This document shows positions 48,754 through 58,814 of a stretch of 64,000 bases of DNA, piece after piece; the stretch's first letter is position 1; each line of letters opens with the position of its first letter. The notes under the pieces were generated by a model. The model was not told where the DNA came from. It was given only the letters and a program-made list of their open reading frames with translations, and made no database searches. The position numbers and the translations under genes are program-made. Location of the stretch: assembly GCF_002157875.1 (NCBI RefSeq), contig NZ_CP021376.1, positions 248,001 through 312,000 on the forward strand, read 5' to 3'. Source of the stretch: Oceanisphaera avium. GTDB lineage: Bacteria > Pseudomonadota > Gammaproteobacteria > Enterobacterales > Aeromonadaceae.

Positions 48754-49716
48754 TTACAGCTTCATTTTTTTCATATAGCGAGTCAATTCTTTTCCTAACT
48801 CGGGATGGCGCATGCCATATTCTATATTAGCGATCATTAATCCCATCTTATTACCGCAGTCATGGCTCTTGCCCGTAATATGGTGTGCGGCAACGGGTTT
48901 TCTTTCCATCAGCATGGCAATGGTATCGGTAAGCTGTATTTCATCACCTTTGCCTTGTGGCGTTTTACTTAATAACGGCCAAATATCAGCAGACAATACA
49001 TAGCGACCCACCACGGCCAAATTAGAAGGCGCTTCATTACGGTTAGGTTTTTCTACCATGGCGTTAATAACCGCTGACTGGCCTTCTTTAATTACGCTTT
49101 CGCCAATATCAACAATACCGAATTGCTCAACTTGCTCTTCGCTCACCGGCTCGACCAAAATTTGGCTTTCTCCGGTTTCGTCATAGGCTTTGAGCATGGC
49201 AGATAAGTTATCTTTAGATAAATCGCAGCTAGCGTCATCGATAAGCACATCTGGCAATAAAATAGCGAAAGGGGCATCGCCCACTAATGGGCGAGCACAT
49301 AAAATTGCGTGACCTAGGCCTTTAGCTTCACCTTGGCGCACTTGCATAATAGTCACATCGGGTGGACAAATACGTTTTACTTCTGCCAGTAATTGACGTT
49401 TAACGCGTTTTTCTAGCGTTGCTTCTAATTCAAAACTCGTATCAAAGTGGTTTTCAATGGAGTTTTTACTGGCGTGAGTGACTAAAATAATTTCTTTTAT
49501 ACCGGCATTGACCGCTTCATTAACCACGTATTGAATTAATGGCTTATCCACCACTGGCAACATTTCTTTAGGAATGGCCTTAGTGGCAGGCAGCATGCGT
49601 GTACCTAGGCCTGCTACGGGGATCACGGCTTTGCGGATTTTACCGGCTGGAATAAGTGGGGTTGTCTTATGAACGTAAGGGGTAGTTTCTGATTTATTAG
49701 TTGGCATTGGATTCAT
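48754..49716 (-). CDS. galU: UTP-glucose-1-phosphate uridylyltransferase GalU
   Basis: Makes UDP-glucose for lipopolysaccharide, exopolysaccharide and trehalose. The 320-aa protein has the nucleotide-binding [49 protein letters not shown] and the VEKP site, and ends like E. coli GalU. No clear Shine-Dalgarno is seen before either the ATG at 49716 or the ATG three codons later, so the start is uncertain by a few residues. Single gene with its own terminator. Confidence 0.95.
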   Translation of the reverse strand: MNPMPTNKSETTPYVHKTTPLIPAGKIRKAVIPVAGLGTRMLPATKAIPKEMLPVVDKPLIQYVVNEAVNAGIKEIILVTHASKNSIENHFDTSFELEATLEKRVKRQLLAEVKRICPPDVTIMQVRQGEAKGLGHAILCARPLVGDAPFAILLPDVLIDDASCDLSKDNLSAMLKAYDETGESQILVEPVSEEQVEQFGIVDIGESVIKEGQSAVINAMVEKPNRNEAPSNLAVVGRYVLSADIWPLLSKTPQGKGDEIQLTDTIAMLMERKPVAAHHITGKSHDCGNKMGLMIANIEYGMRHPELGKELTRYMKKMKL

Positions 49717-49750
49717 TAAAAATAAAATAAAGGTGATATATAGTAACTAA

Positions 49751-49786
49751 TTTTAGCCCTCTTCACCATATCAGAGGGCTAAAGAT
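49751..49786. other. Stem-loop between galU and the ComEA-like gene
   Basis: TTAGCCCTCT and AGAGGGCTAA are perfect 10-base complements with an 11-base loop. No T tract follows on either strand. It could be an RNA-stabilising end for the comEA-like transcript or a leader structure of galU. Confidence 0.55.
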
Positions 49787-49823
49787 AACCTTGATGGTTT
49801 TTTATTCTCTTCGCGTTTATTAT

Positions 49824-50162
49824 TTATTTCGTTAATAAATGGCGATTTTTTTCTACGGTGCGCTCACCGATACCGCTAACCTTACTAAGATCATCCACGC
49901 TATTAAAAGGACCATTCTGCTCTCTATAATCAATAATAGCGGCGGCCTTAGCTGAACCTATGCCACTTAATAATGACAGTTGCTCGGCGGTAGCGCTGTT
50001 AATATTAATACTCGTTATTACTGCATTAGAAGAATCGCTAGGCGTTTGTACAGCGTTATTATTCTCTTTAGCGTCTGAAGCTGGCGTAGATTGTTGTGCG
50101 TAGCCAAGTGGGGATAAACTTAATAAAGTGCTTAGTAATATGCTGGTTATTAGTTTGTTCAT
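49824..50162 (-). CDS. ComEA-like helix-hairpin-helix protein
   Basis: A 112-aa secreted protein: signal peptide MNKLITSILLSTLLSLSPLGYA, a Ser/Asn-rich linker, then the helix-hairpin-helix domain (ININSATAEQLSLLSGIGSAKAAAIIDYRE and SKVSGIGERTVEKNR). Short proteins of this kind bind DNA and are related to ComEA of natural transformation. The ATG at 50160-50162 is chosen because AAGGAG stands at the best distance; two earlier in-frame starts lie almost in the ribosome binding site. Confidence 0.9.
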   Translation of the reverse strand: MNKLITSILLSTLLSLSPLGYAQQSTPASDAKENNNAVQTPSDSSNAVITSININSATAEQLSLLSGIGSAKAAAIIDYREQNGPFNSVDDLSKVSGIGERTVEKNRHLLTK

Positions 50163-50276
50163 AATCATCACTCCTTGATGAAATTGCTTTTATGTGTCCC
50201 TATGACACTTTCAAGCTTTATCCATAAAGTCGTATTTGGCCAATAAATCTACAAAATAATTTTAGGCGCTCATATA

Positions 50277-50304
50277 AAAAACCGGCCGCAGCCGGTTTTT
50301 TTAT
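50277..50304 (-). terminator. Terminator of yciI
   Basis: AAAAACCGGC and GCCGGTTTTT pair closely, with T runs on both sides; on the minus strand it follows yciI. Confidence 0.9.
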
Positions 50305-50316
50305 ATAGGTTAGTCG

Positions 50317-50616
50317 TTAAGGTAGTACTTTTTTAAATGGCTTTACCACTACTTTGGCATAGATACCCGCAGCAACATAAGGATCGGCGTCAGCCCACGC
50401 TTGTGCTGCTTCTAATGAGCTAAATTCAGCGATGACGGTACTGCCGGTAAATCCTGCCTCGCCAGGGTCTTGGGCATCGATGGCTGGATTAGGACCGGCC
50501 ACTAATAAGCGCCCCTCAGCTGCTAGCGCTTGCAGTCGTCCAAGGTGTGCCGGACGAGCACTTTGGCGCAGCGCTAAGCTATTAGGGTTATCTTCTGCAA
50601 AAATTACATACCACAT
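50317..50616 (-). CDS. yciI: YciI-like protein
   Basis: A 99-aa protein of the YCII family ([28 protein letters not shown]). Contains the conserved His24 in RPAHL and Asp in [11 protein letters not shown], which form a pseudo-active site in family structures. Function is not settled. Downstream of yciB, the same order as E. coli. Confidence 0.92.
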   Translation of the reverse strand: MWYVIFAEDNPNSLALRQSARPAHLGRLQALAAEGRLLVAGPNPAIDAQDPGEAGFTGSTVIAEFSSLEAAQAWADADPYVAAGIYAKVVVKPFKKVLP

Positions 50617-50672
50617 ACATTATCCTTACTCATTAATAAAATGAGGCTTAACTCTTTGACTAAATAAATAAG

Positions 50673-51212
50673 TTATTTATTTTCAATAGCTTGCTGCTGG
50701 CGATACAAGTAAATGGCGGTAGCAAAAGTAAATAATAAGGTCATGCCCAGTAAGCCGAATACTTTAAAGTTTACCCACACTTCTTGGGACATATTAAAGG
50801 CGACATAGACATTTAGCGCACCACAGATAGCGAAAAATGCAGCCCATGCTAAATTTGCTTTATCCCAAATTGCATTTGGTACTGTCATTTCTTTACCGAG
50901 CATTTGTTTAATTAAGTTTTTATTAAAGCCATAACGGCTGACCAATAGACCGATAGCAAATAGGGCGTTAACGGCAGTGACTTTCCATTTAATAAAGGCA
51001 TCGTCTTGAAAGAACATGGTTAAACCACCAAAAAATAACACCAGTACCAGTGTGACTAAGTGCATTTTTTCTAATTTTTTATGCTTTAACCAAAAAACCA
51101 ACATTTGAATACAGGTGGCGGCCATCAAGGCCCCTGTCGCTGCATAAATGTCGACGGTTTTATACACCACAAAGAAGATGATAAGTGGAAAAAATTCAGC
51201 GAGCTGTTTCAT
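50673..51212 (-). CDS. yciB: Inner membrane-spanning protein YciB (intracellular septation protein A)
   Basis: A 179-aa membrane protein with about five hydrophobic helices, starting MKQLAEFFPLIIFFVVYK, the YciB/IspZ signature. It contributes to cell envelope integrity and septation; E. coli YciB is 179 aa, the same length. It precedes yciI on the same strand with a 56-base gap, so they may share a transcript. Confidence 0.93.
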   Translation of the reverse strand: MKQLAEFFPLIIFFVVYKTVDIYAATGALMAATCIQMLVFWLKHKKLEKMHLVTLVLVLFFGGLTMFFQDDAFIKWKVTAVNALFAIGLLVSRYGFNKNLIKQMLGKEMTVPNAIWDKANLAWAAFFAICGALNVYVAFNMSQEVWVNFKVFGLLGMTLLFTFATAIYLYRQQQAIENK

Positions 51213-51378
51213 ACATGGCTAATCCAAACAACAAATATAGTCATAGTTTACCCACAGCCGGCCCAGCTGGCAAAGCATTGCGCGTTTAAGGGCAGGATTA
51301 GAGCTGAGCGCCAGCTCAAAGTTAGTGGTAAAATAGCGCTCACTTTTTTCTTATTTCTTTGAACAATAAAGGTTTCTT

Positions 51379-52164
51379 ATGCCGCTACCTATGCAACTTG
51401 ATGGTGAATTTGGTGATTTGTTGGCGCCAATTTATGGCTTTTTACAATGTGAAACGCCGGCTGCGTGGTTGGAGCGTGCACAACAACCCGCAAGCTTGCC
51501 CATTATTTTACGAGATCATTTGTTATGTGAGTTAAAAGCGGCGCAAAGTGCCATGTTTTTGCTAAAACGCTATGCCTTAACAGAAGAAGGTATTAGTGAC
51601 ATCTCAAAGATGATTGAGCCCTATGAGCAATTTGCTTATACCCGAGAGGGCAGTCTTGAGAGCTTAAAGGGGAAAAACACCTTATCTAAGACCATAAAAG
51701 CCCGCCCAGACTGTGCTTATAGCCAAGATATGATTGATAAAATGGTGTTGTTGATCCGAGAAGAGCTGCATCACTTTTATCAAGTATTAGAAATACTCGA
51801 AGACAACCATATCGCTTACGATCCTATCCCCGCTTCACGTTATGCCAAAATGCTACTAAAAAAAGTACGCACCTATGAGCCAGAAGCCTTGGTCGACAAA
51901 CTGATTATTTGTGCTTTTATTGAGGCGCGCTCTTGTGAGCGCTTTGCTAAATTAGCGCCGCTGTTGGATGCTAAAATTGGTAAATTTTATATTTCTTTAT
52001 TGCGCTCTGAAGCCCGTCATTATCAAGATTACTTAGCGCTGGCACAACAAATTAGTGAGCAAGATATTACCCAGAGAGTGGCATTATTTCGCGAGCTGGA
52101 AGCTGAGCTAATTCTCTCGCCTGATGCTGATTTTAAGTTTCACTCCGGTACTCCTATTAATTAG
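51379..52164 (+). CDS. miaE: tRNA 2-methylthio-N6-isopentenyladenosine-37 hydroxylase MiaE
   Basis: Oxygen-dependent diiron enzyme that hydroxylates ms2i6A37 in tRNAs. The 261-aa protein shows the four-helix ferritin-like ligands: the Glu in LLCELKAAQSA, EELHHF, EARSCERF and SEARHYQDY. The size and spacing match MiaE. A short gene not found in E. coli K-12 but common in Salmonella and Pseudomonas. It converges on sapF. Confidence 0.93.
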   Translation: MPLPMQLDGEFGDLLAPIYGFLQCETPAAWLERAQQPASLPIILRDHLLCELKAAQSAMFLLKRYALTEEGISDISKMIEPYEQFAYTREGSLESLKGKNTLSKTIKARPDCAYSQDMIDKMVLLIREELHHFYQVLEILEDNHIAYDPIPASRYAKMLLKKVRTYEPEALVDKLIICAFIEARSCERFAKLAPLLDAKIGKFYISLLRSEARHYQDYLALAQQISEQDITQRVALFRELEAELILSPDADFKFHSGTPIN

Positions 52165-52181
52165 TAAGCCAATGCGACTGG

Positions 52182-53072
52182 TTAGCTTTCATTAGGGCGC
52201 CAGCGATACTCGTTATTATAGTTTTGTAAGAGCCGTAAGCCTTGCTCGCTTTGAGGGTTAGCTAACACTTTTTGGGTAGGGCCGGCTTCCACTACATGAC
52301 CTTCATGCAATAAAATAACATGATCGCTAATGTGGCGTACCACTCCGAGATCATTGGCTACCAAGACGTAGGATAAACCGAGGCGCGATTGTAAGCTAAG
52401 TAAGAGATTAATAATTTGCGAGCGCACTGAAATGTCCAAATTCGAAATGGCTTCATCGGCGACTATGATATTAGGTGACAAAATTAAGGCGCGCGCTAAG
52501 GCGACTCGTTGCTTTTGCCCTGTGGAGATCATTTGTGGGTAAAAGTGATAATGATCGGGAAGTAAGCCCACCATACGCAAGGTATCTAACACTAGCTCGT
52601 GGCGTTGGCCTGCATCGAGGCGCGTATTTAAGCTCAAAGGCATTTCTAATATTTGACCAATATGACTGCGCGGGTTGAGCGAGGTATTAGGGTCTTGAAA
52701 AATCATGCGCATCAGTTGGCAACGTTTTTTATCATCTCCTGGTTCAATTTTTTCGCCATCAATATAAATATTCCCCTGCGAGGGCGGCATCACCCCCGCT
52801 AATACCTTAGCGAGGGTGCTTTTTCCTGAGCCAGAGTCACCCATAATGGCTAAAGTTTGACCACGGTCTAAGGTAAAGGACAGCGGGTGAAAAGCGGTTT
52901 TACTCACTTTTTTAAACAGCCGGCTATGGGTGATAAAACTGCGGCTTAAATTATCCACTTTAAGCAAAGGAACTTGGCTGGCGCCGCTTGGTTTAGCTTG
53001 TACCTGATCCATCCAACTTTGACTGATGGGTGCGCGCTCTAAAGGGCTCATATTATCCGTGGAGGTGGTCAT
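52182..53072 (-). CDS. sapF: Peptide ABC transporter ATPase SapF
   Basis: ATPase of the Sap importer. The 296-aa protein has Walker A GDSGSGKS (78-85), signature STGQKQR (a Q-for-G variant of the LSGGQ type), and Walker [10 protein letters not shown]. The N-terminus is about 30 residues longer than in E. coli SapF. The ATG overlaps the sapD stop (ATGA type), which supports this start. Last gene of sapABCDF. Confidence 0.93.
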   Translation of the reverse strand: MTTSTDNMSPLERAPISQSWMDQVQAKPSGASQVPLLKVDNLSRSFITHSRLFKKVSKTAFHPLSFTLDRGQTLAIMGDSGSGKSTLAKVLAGVMPPSQGNIYIDGEKIEPGDDKKRCQLMRMIFQDPNTSLNPRSHIGQILEMPLSLNTRLDAGQRHELVLDTLRMVGLLPDHYHFYPQMISTGQKQRVALARALILSPNIIVADEAISNLDISVRSQIINLLLSLQSRLGLSYVLVANDLGVVRHISDHVILLHEGHVVEAGPTQKVLANPQSEQGLRLLQNYNNEYRWRPNES

Positions 53073-54073
53073 TTAGACTTAGTCTCCGGCATATTAAGTG
53101 GAAAATGGCAGTAGTAACTGTGTCCTTTATAGATAGCTAAAGGAGGCGTTTGTACGCATTTTTTTTGCGCTCTAGGACAACGCGGGCCTAAGCGACAACC
53201 AATAGGCAAGCTTTGCAAGGGCGGAATTGAGCCTGGCAGAGTATTTAAACGAGACTTATGCGCTAAGCCGCCATCTAGGTCTGGCATCATCTGTAGCAGT
53301 GCCGCGGTATAGGGATGATGGGCTTGGGTTAAAATTTGCTCTCGACTCCCAGACTCCACCGCTTGGCCACAATACATCACAGTAATATTGTCGGTGAGTT
53401 GGGCAAATGTGGTGAGATCGTTACTGATCAATAAAATAGTAGTGCCAGAAAGCTTATTAACCCGCTCTAATAAGCGCAAAATTTGCGCTTGGTTGGAGGC
53501 TTCTAAGGCATTGGTCGGCTCATCGGCAATTAACAGTCTAGGTTGATTGGCAATGGCCATGGCGATCATGACCTTTTGACACTCTCCTTCAGATAACTCA
53601 AAAGGATAAGAGTTAATCACTTCACGAGAGTCGCGAATGCCTACTCGGTGTAGTAAAGAAAGCGCTTCTTTATAGCGCCAGTTCCAATTTCGCCATCCTC
53701 TACTTTTATTGGCGGCTGAGTCTGGCATGGCTTCTTTTAGTTGGGCACCAATTTTTTCTGCCGGATCCAAGCAACTAGAGGGCTCTTGAAAAACCATTGC
53801 GATATCTCGCCCCATAATGCGCCGGCGCTCATTAGGCGATAAACTTAACAAGTCTATATTGTCAAAATGCAGTCGGTCAGCGCTCACATGCCACGTATCT
53901 TTAGCAATCCCTACTATGGTCTCTGCGACTAGACTTTTCCCTGAGCCAGACTCGCCCACCAGACCGCGAATTTCACCCTCGTTTAAGGTTAAGTTAAATT
54001 TATCCACCGCCTTAACCCAGCCTTGAGGGGTTTCAATTTCAATGGTGAGGTTTCGTATATCTAATAATGGCAT
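53069..54073 (-). CDS. sapD: Peptide ABC transporter ATPase SapD
   Basis: ATPase of the Sap importer, also tied to TrkH potassium uptake in E. coli. The 334-aa protein has Walker A GESGSGKS (40-47), signature LSEGECQKV in place of LSGGQ (the SapD variant), Walker [10 protein letters not shown], and the C-terminal oligopeptide/nickel-type [14 protein letters not shown] cysteine motif. It shares one base with the sapC stop. Confidence 0.94.
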   Translation of the reverse strand: MPLLDIRNLTIEIETPQGWVKAVDKFNLTLNEGEIRGLVGESGSGKSLVAETIVGIAKDTWHVSADRLHFDNIDLLSLSPNERRRIMGRDIAMVFQEPSSCLDPAEKIGAQLKEAMPDSAANKSRGWRNWNWRYKEALSLLHRVGIRDSREVINSYPFELSEGECQKVMIAMAIANQPRLLIADEPTNALEASNQAQILRLLERVNKLSGTTILLISNDLTTFAQLTDNITVMYCGQAVESGSREQILTQAHHPYTAALLQMMPDLDGGLAHKSRLNTLPGSIPPLQSLPIGCRLGPRCPRAQKKCVQTPPLAIYKGHSYYCHFPLNMPETKSK

Positions 54074-54966
54074 TAGTCCATCACCTCATTTATCGCTTGG
54101 CGCAAGCCTTCACCGACCATATTAACCACTAATACCGAGAGCAATATTGCCAGCCCAGGTAGTGCTACCGTCCAAGGTGCGAGATAGACTAGCTCCATCG
54201 CATCAGCCAGCATGGTCCCCCATTCTGGTTTAGGTGCTTGGGCGCCTAAACCTAAAAAGCCCACCGCAGTAATGTCTAATATTGCCACTGATAAGCCGCG
54301 GGTGGTTTGACTGACTATGGTGTCACTTAGATTAGGTAACACCCCATAGCGCAGCATATGCCAACGGCTGCCCCCATCTAAGCGCAGCGCTGTTAAATAC
54401 TCTTTTTGCATCTCATTGGCCACGGCAATATAAATGGCGCGGGTAAATTGAGGTGTGAGTGCGAGCGTGATGGCGATTAAGGTATGAAGCAGACTAGGTC
54501 CTAAGATAGCCACTAAAATAATGGCTAATAACAAGGAGGGAATAGCGAGTAAAGTATCAAGAAAGTGATTAAGAATACTGGCTTGATAGCCCTTACTCAT
54601 GCCAGCGACTATACCTAAGCTGCCTCCTACTAGAAGTGCAATTAGTACCGTTAACACGCCATTACCAAACGTAAGACGCGCTCCAAAAATAAGGCGAGAT
54701 AATAAGTCTCTGCCTAAATCGTCCGTGCCTAAGAAGAAGTCAATATTGCCATGATTTTCCCAAGAAGGGGGCATCAGTAGAGCATCACTAAATTGAGCGC
54801 TGGCCGAGTAGGGAGCCAGCCAGGGAGCGAGAATAGTCAGCACCGATAATAGGGCGAGTCCCCATAGGCCGGTCATGGCAAGAGTATTGCGACGAAATAC
54901 CCGCCACGTTTGCTCTTTAGGTGAGCGGACATGTACCTCGGGGTAGATATTACCCTTGGCTGGCAT
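54073..54966 (-). CDS. sapC: Peptide ABC transporter permease SapC
   Basis: Inner-membrane permease of DppC type. The 297-aa protein has the N-terminal cytoplasmic OppC-like start, a [20 protein letters not shown] signature and the EAA loop [20 protein letters not shown]. It overlaps the sapB stop by 17 bases and touches sapD at its end, so the operon is tightly coupled. Confidence 0.94.
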   Translation of the reverse strand: MPAKGNIYPEVHVRSPKEQTWRVFRRNTLAMTGLWGLALLSVLTILAPWLAPYSASAQFSDALLMPPSWENHGNIDFFLGTDDLGRDLLSRLIFGARLTFGNGVLTVLIALLVGGSLGIVAGMSKGYQASILNHFLDTLLAIPSLLLAIILVAILGPSLLHTLIAITLALTPQFTRAIYIAVANEMQKEYLTALRLDGGSRWHMLRYGVLPNLSDTIVSQTTRGLSVAILDITAVGFLGLGAQAPKPEWGTMLADAMELVYLAPWTVALPGLAILLSVLVVNMVGEGLRQAINEVMD

Positions 54967-55912
54967 AAATGGCTTTCCTTCTTACGGGGTAAATCAAGGT
55001 AGATAATACCTCCACCACAGCACTGGCCACGATAGTAAAACTTGCAATCGCCAAGGTGCCGCCTTTAATAGCGGCGTAGTCTTGCAAAGCAATACTGGTA
55101 ATGAGCCATCGCCCTAGGCCAGGCCAGTCAAATACAATCTCTGTCATGATAGCGGAGGTTAATACAGTACCAAACTGTAAGCCCAGTGTGGGCAGCGCCA
55201 TGGGAAAGGCATTGCGCAAACCATGGCGCAAAATTACGTAGTTTTCACTTAGGCCTTTAGTTAGTGCTGCGCGAATATAGTTTTGCTTTAATACTTCTAA
55301 TAAGGCACTGCGAATTTGGCGAATCACTTCGGTGGTGGGCACGATAGCTAACACTAGGGAGGGCAAGATTAAATGGCGCAGTGCATCAAAAAAAGCCGGC
55401 CAACGATAGGCTGAGTCATTAAGTAAGGTATCTATAGTCATAATGCCGGTCACCTGCTTAATATCATAAAGTAAGCTTAATTGTCCCGACACCGGCAGCC
55501 AGCCGAGATTTAATGAGAAAAACATGACCAGTAATAAGCCCAGCCAAAACACCGGTAAGGCGTAACCAACTAAGGTACTGGTTAAAATAACCCCATCTTG
55601 CCAGCGATTTAAATGCAGCGCCGCCCATGTACCTGCAGGCACACCAAGTAATAATGAGATAATAAAAGCGGCTAAGCATAATTCTAAGGTGGCTGGGAAA
55701 TATTGGCTAAGTGCGCCTAAAATGGGTAAGCCTGACACACTAGAAACGCCAAAATCCCCCTCTGTTAGTTGGCGCAAAAACTGAATATAGCCGGAGAAAA
55801 AGGGCTCACTAATTTGGCTTAACAACTGAAATTCTAAGGTGTAAGCGATGAGCGTCAGCATCAACAAGGTACTGATCAATAAAATAAGCCGGCGCAATAA
55901 ATAAACGAGCAT
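54950..55912 (-). CDS. sapB: Peptide ABC transporter permease SapB
   Basis: DppB-type permease with six or so membrane segments. The 320-aa protein begins MLVYLLRRLILLISTLLMLT and has the EAA-type loop TKGLSENYVILRHGLRNAFP. Length matches E. coli SapB (321). It lies two bases after sapA. Confidence 0.94.
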   Translation of the reverse strand: MLVYLLRRLILLISTLLMLTLIAYTLEFQLLSQISEPFFSGYIQFLRQLTEGDFGVSSVSGLPILGALSQYFPATLELCLAAFIISLLLGVPAGTWAALHLNRWQDGVILTSTLVGYALPVFWLGLLLVMFFSLNLGWLPVSGQLSLLYDIKQVTGIMTIDTLLNDSAYRWPAFFDALRHLILPSLVLAIVPTTEVIRQIRSALLEVLKQNYIRAALTKGLSENYVILRHGLRNAFPMALPTLGLQFGTVLTSAIMTEIVFDWPGLGRWLITSIALQDYAAIKGGTLAIASFTIVASAVVEVLSTLIYPVRRKAIYASQG

Positions 55913-55914
55913 AG

Positions 55915-57564
55915 TTAATCCTTTGCCACTTGCTGAAAGTTAACGCCGCCATAGGGCAGAGGCTGTAGTCCGCTAACAGATTGATGAAAGGCTAAGTGAC
56001 GCTGGCTGTGAATGAGCGGGATCAGCGCCACATCAAGCTCGGCTAAATACTGAGCAGCCTGATAATAAGCGTGGCGATACTCAGGCGTGGCTTGATTCAT
56101 GCTCAAGTTCAGCTCAGCCTCAAAAGCAGGGTTGCACCAGCGACTGGCATTAGTGCCACTGCTAATTGCTGTACAGCTCAGTAAATTTCGCAATAAATTT
56201 GTGGGGCTAGGTAAGTCGGCAGACCAGCCGGTGAGCACGGCATCATGCTCGCCTTTAATTAAATATTGACGTAAAACTTGTTCATCTAAGGCACGTAATT
56301 TTAAGGTGATCCCCAGAGGAGCTAGTTGTTGTTGTAATAGTTGACCGGTTTTAATGCTATCAGGATTATAGGCTCGCGCACCTGAAGCGGTAAGCAGCGT
56401 TAGCGTAAAGCCCTCGCTTACACCGGCGTCAGCAAGGAGCGCACGCGCTTTAGTTAATGTCGGATTATTTTGTTTAGGCAGCATTGGTGTAAGGGGGGTA
56501 AGAGCGCGCAAAGAGGCGGAGGGGGTTAAAGGATCCCGCGCCCAGCTCGTAGGAGTTAATAAATGCTTGGCTATCTGTGCGTGACCAAAATAAACGGCTT
56601 GTAAGATATCCTCGCGATTAAGCATTAAGCTGATGGCTTTACGGACTCTAAGATCAGTAAGCGGTGGCTTTTGCGTATTGAGCGCTAATACGGCCACATT
56701 CATGCCCACCGGTTCGCTTAGGGCAAGGTCGGGGTGGTTGGCTATCACCTCGAGTTGGCTGGCTGCTGGGTTGGCCATGGCATCGCATTCACCTGAGAGT
56801 AATTTAGCGAGCCGTTTAGAAGACTTAGGTGTGATATCAAATACCAGTTGCTGAAAGCTCGGCTGAGCTTGCCAATAATTAGGGTGGCGCTGATAACGAA
56901 TAAATTCATCGGGGCGATACAGCGCTAATAAAAAGGGGCCCGTGCCTACGGGCTGGCGATCTAATAATTGCGGCGTACCGAGGGCGAGTAAATGCGCGCC
57001 ATATTGAGCAGATAAAATAACTGCATAATCACTGGCCAAATAAGATAAGAAGTCTGCATCGGGATAATTGAGCACAAATTCTACTTCATGCTCATTAACA
57101 GCATGCACATTATTGACTAATTTTTGCCAATGAATGGCATTAAAAAACGGATACTTACCGCCACTGACATTATGGTAAGCATGTTGCGTATCACTTAGGC
57201 GCGTGAAGCTAAAAACCACATCGTCGGCGTTGAAGGGGCGGCTGGGTACAAACCATGCCGTATGGTGAAACGCCACCTCTTTACGCAGCGTTAGCCGATA
57301 ACGCAGGCCATCTTCACTGCGTTGCCAATTAACAGCAAGCCCTGGACTGACGTCTTGACCGTGTGACTCAAAGGTGAGTAATCGGTCGTATAATTGATGA
57401 GCCGTTGCATCTAAGGTTTCCGTAGTGATCACCAACTGAGGATTAAAACTCACGGGGCCGCTGGCGCTACAATATAAAAAACTGTTTTTAACCAGTTGTG
57501 GGTCTTTTTCCTTACAGCCTGCTACTAGCGATGCCATGAGTAAAGCCCAAAGCCATAAACGCAT
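55915..57564 (-). CDS. sapA: Peptide-binding lipoprotein SapA
   Basis: Substrate-binding protein of the Sap system, linked in Salmonella and Haemophilus to resistance against antimicrobial peptides and haem uptake. The 549-aa protein starts with a lipoprotein signal (LMASLVAGC, Cys17) and has the family-5 solute-binding domain: SFTRLSDTQHAYH, LDRQPVGTGPFLL, RKAISLMLNREDILQAVYFG. E. coli SapA lacks the lipobox, so membrane anchoring here is a visible difference. It starts 14 bases after the pspF stop. Confidence 0.92.
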   Translation of the reverse strand: MRLWLWALLMASLVAGCKEKDPQLVKNSFLYCSASGPVSFNPQLVITTETLDATAHQLYDRLLTFESHGQDVSPGLAVNWQRSEDGLRYRLTLRKEVAFHHTAWFVPSRPFNADDVVFSFTRLSDTQHAYHNVSGGKYPFFNAIHWQKLVNNVHAVNEHEVEFVLNYPDADFLSYLASDYAVILSAQYGAHLLALGTPQLLDRQPVGTGPFLLALYRPDEFIRYQRHPNYWQAQPSFQQLVFDITPKSSKRLAKLLSGECDAMANPAASQLEVIANHPDLALSEPVGMNVAVLALNTQKPPLTDLRVRKAISLMLNREDILQAVYFGHAQIAKHLLTPTSWARDPLTPSASLRALTPLTPMLPKQNNPTLTKARALLADAGVSEGFTLTLLTASGARAYNPDSIKTGQLLQQQLAPLGITLKLRALDEQVLRQYLIKGEHDAVLTGWSADLPSPTNLLRNLLSCTAISSGTNASRWCNPAFEAELNLSMNQATPEYRHAYYQAAQYLAELDVALIPLIHSQRHLAFHQSVSGLQPLPYGGVNFQQVAKD

Positions 57565-57578
57565 ATTTAATCCTTATT

Positions 57579-58595
57579 TTATGGCGCCGAATTGGCAGGC
57601 AGATGGGCGGCGTGCTTGCGCAGTAACCCTCGTAGCTGATGATAACTTAACCCCAACAATTGGGCAGCTTGTCCTTGATGGTGCTGACTTTGTGTTAAGG
57701 CGGCCAAGAGTAACCTTAACTCTTGCTCAGCCAAATGGGTTTTTAGATCAAGCGGTAAGTCTAGTTCAGGCAGCGGTGAGCTAAGGCGCTGCGCGCTAGC
57801 CTCACTCTTAGGTTGAGTAATAGGGCGCCAAGGAGAGGCAAAGGGATCAATATAGAGCTTAGTGAGAGGTTGTTCAGCCTGATTATGGCGAAATAGACTG
57901 CGCTCAATGACATTTTTTAGCTCGCGCACATTACCCCGCCAAGGTAACTCGAGTAATTGCTGGCGTACCTGAGGGCTAAAGCCACAAAAGTAAGACCAGC
58001 CTAATTCCATACAAAAATTAATGGCGAAATGCTCTGCTAATTGAATTATATCTTGGCCACGGGCGCGTAATGGCGGCAAGGTAATCACATCAAACGCCAA
58101 CCTATCCAATAAGTCGGCTCTAAATTTTCCTTCGCTCACTAACGCCGGTAAGTCTTGGTTGGTTGCGCATACCAAACGCACATTGACCGCTATCGTATGC
58201 GTGCCTCCTACTCGTTCAAACTCACCGTATTCTATTACTCGTAATAGCTTTTCCTGGACTCGCAAGCTGGTGTTGGCAAGTTCATCTAAGAAGAGGGTGC
58301 CTCCTTGAGCGCGTTCAAAACGACCTAAATGGCGCTTATTAGCGCCGGTAAAGGCGCCGATTTCATGGCCAAAGAGTTCACTCTCTAATAACGACTCGGC
58401 AAGCGTTGCACAATTAAGAGACAGCATGGGGTGCTGCCAGCGAGGGGACAAATAATGTAAGCGGTGAGCAATCAGCTCCTTGCCTGTGCCGCGCTCGCCG
58501 ACCACTAATATCGGCTTAACCAGTTGCGCTAAGCGATAGGTGTGCTCTAACACTTCTAACAAGGCATTAGATTGACCGATTAATTCTTCTTGCAT
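57579..58595 (-). CDS. pspF: Phage shock transcription activator PspF
   Basis: Sigma-54 enhancer-binding protein that drives pspA. The 338-aa protein has no receiver domain, the AAA+ core with Walker A GERGTGKE (33-40), the sigma-54 contact loop GAFTGA (80-85), the Walker B-like GGTLFLDE, and a C-terminal Fis-type helix-turn-helix (QGQAAQLLGLSYHQLRGLL). PspA inhibits it directly. It is divergent from pspABC and runs into sapA with only 14 bases between, so pspF and sap may be co-transcribed. Confidence 0.95.
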   Translation of the reverse strand: MQEELIGQSNALLEVLEHTYRLAQLVKPILVVGERGTGKELIAHRLHYLSPRWQHPMLSLNCATLAESLLESELFGHEIGAFTGANKRHLGRFERAQGGTLFLDELANTSLRVQEKLLRVIEYGEFERVGGTHTIAVNVRLVCATNQDLPALVSEGKFRADLLDRLAFDVITLPPLRARGQDIIQLAEHFAINFCMELGWSYFCGFSPQVRQQLLELPWRGNVRELKNVIERSLFRHNQAEQPLTKLYIDPFASPWRPITQPKSEASAQRLSSPLPELDLPLDLKTHLAEQELRLLLAALTQSQHHQGQAAQLLGLSYHQLRGLLRKHAAHLPANSAP

Positions 58596-58629
58596 GGCGA
58601 AATAACTTGGTAAACTTTCACAAATAATA

Positions 58630-58660
58630 GTTAATTTGACTAACTTAGCAAATTTTACTT
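58630..58660. promoter_or_regulatory. Possible PspF upstream activating site
   Basis: TTGACTAACTTAGCAAATTT resembles the CTAACT/AATTCGC-type PspF sites of E. coli. It lies about 70 bases upstream of the sigma-54 promoter, a normal distance. Weak match. Confidence 0.3.
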
Positions 58661-58713
58661 TTTGATTTTTTATAAAAACATTTAATAATCAAAGGATTAT
58701 AAACAATAAAGAG

Positions 58714-58730
58714 TTGGCACAGTCCTTGTA
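58714..58730 (+). promoter_or_regulatory. pspA: Sigma-54 promoter of pspABC
   Basis: TTGGCAC, five bases, TTGTA: the GG of the -24 box and the -12 TTG region are at sigma-54 spacing (consensus TGGCAC-N5-TTGC/T). The start of transcription would be about 58741, giving a leader of about 75 bases before the pspA ATG. Confidence 0.85.
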
Positions 58731-58814
58731 TTAAGCTAATGACCGCCGCTTACTTTAGCTGCTTGCGAGTATCTTGGGCTAGTTAGAGCGCCATTTTATA
58801 AAAGGATAAGCATA

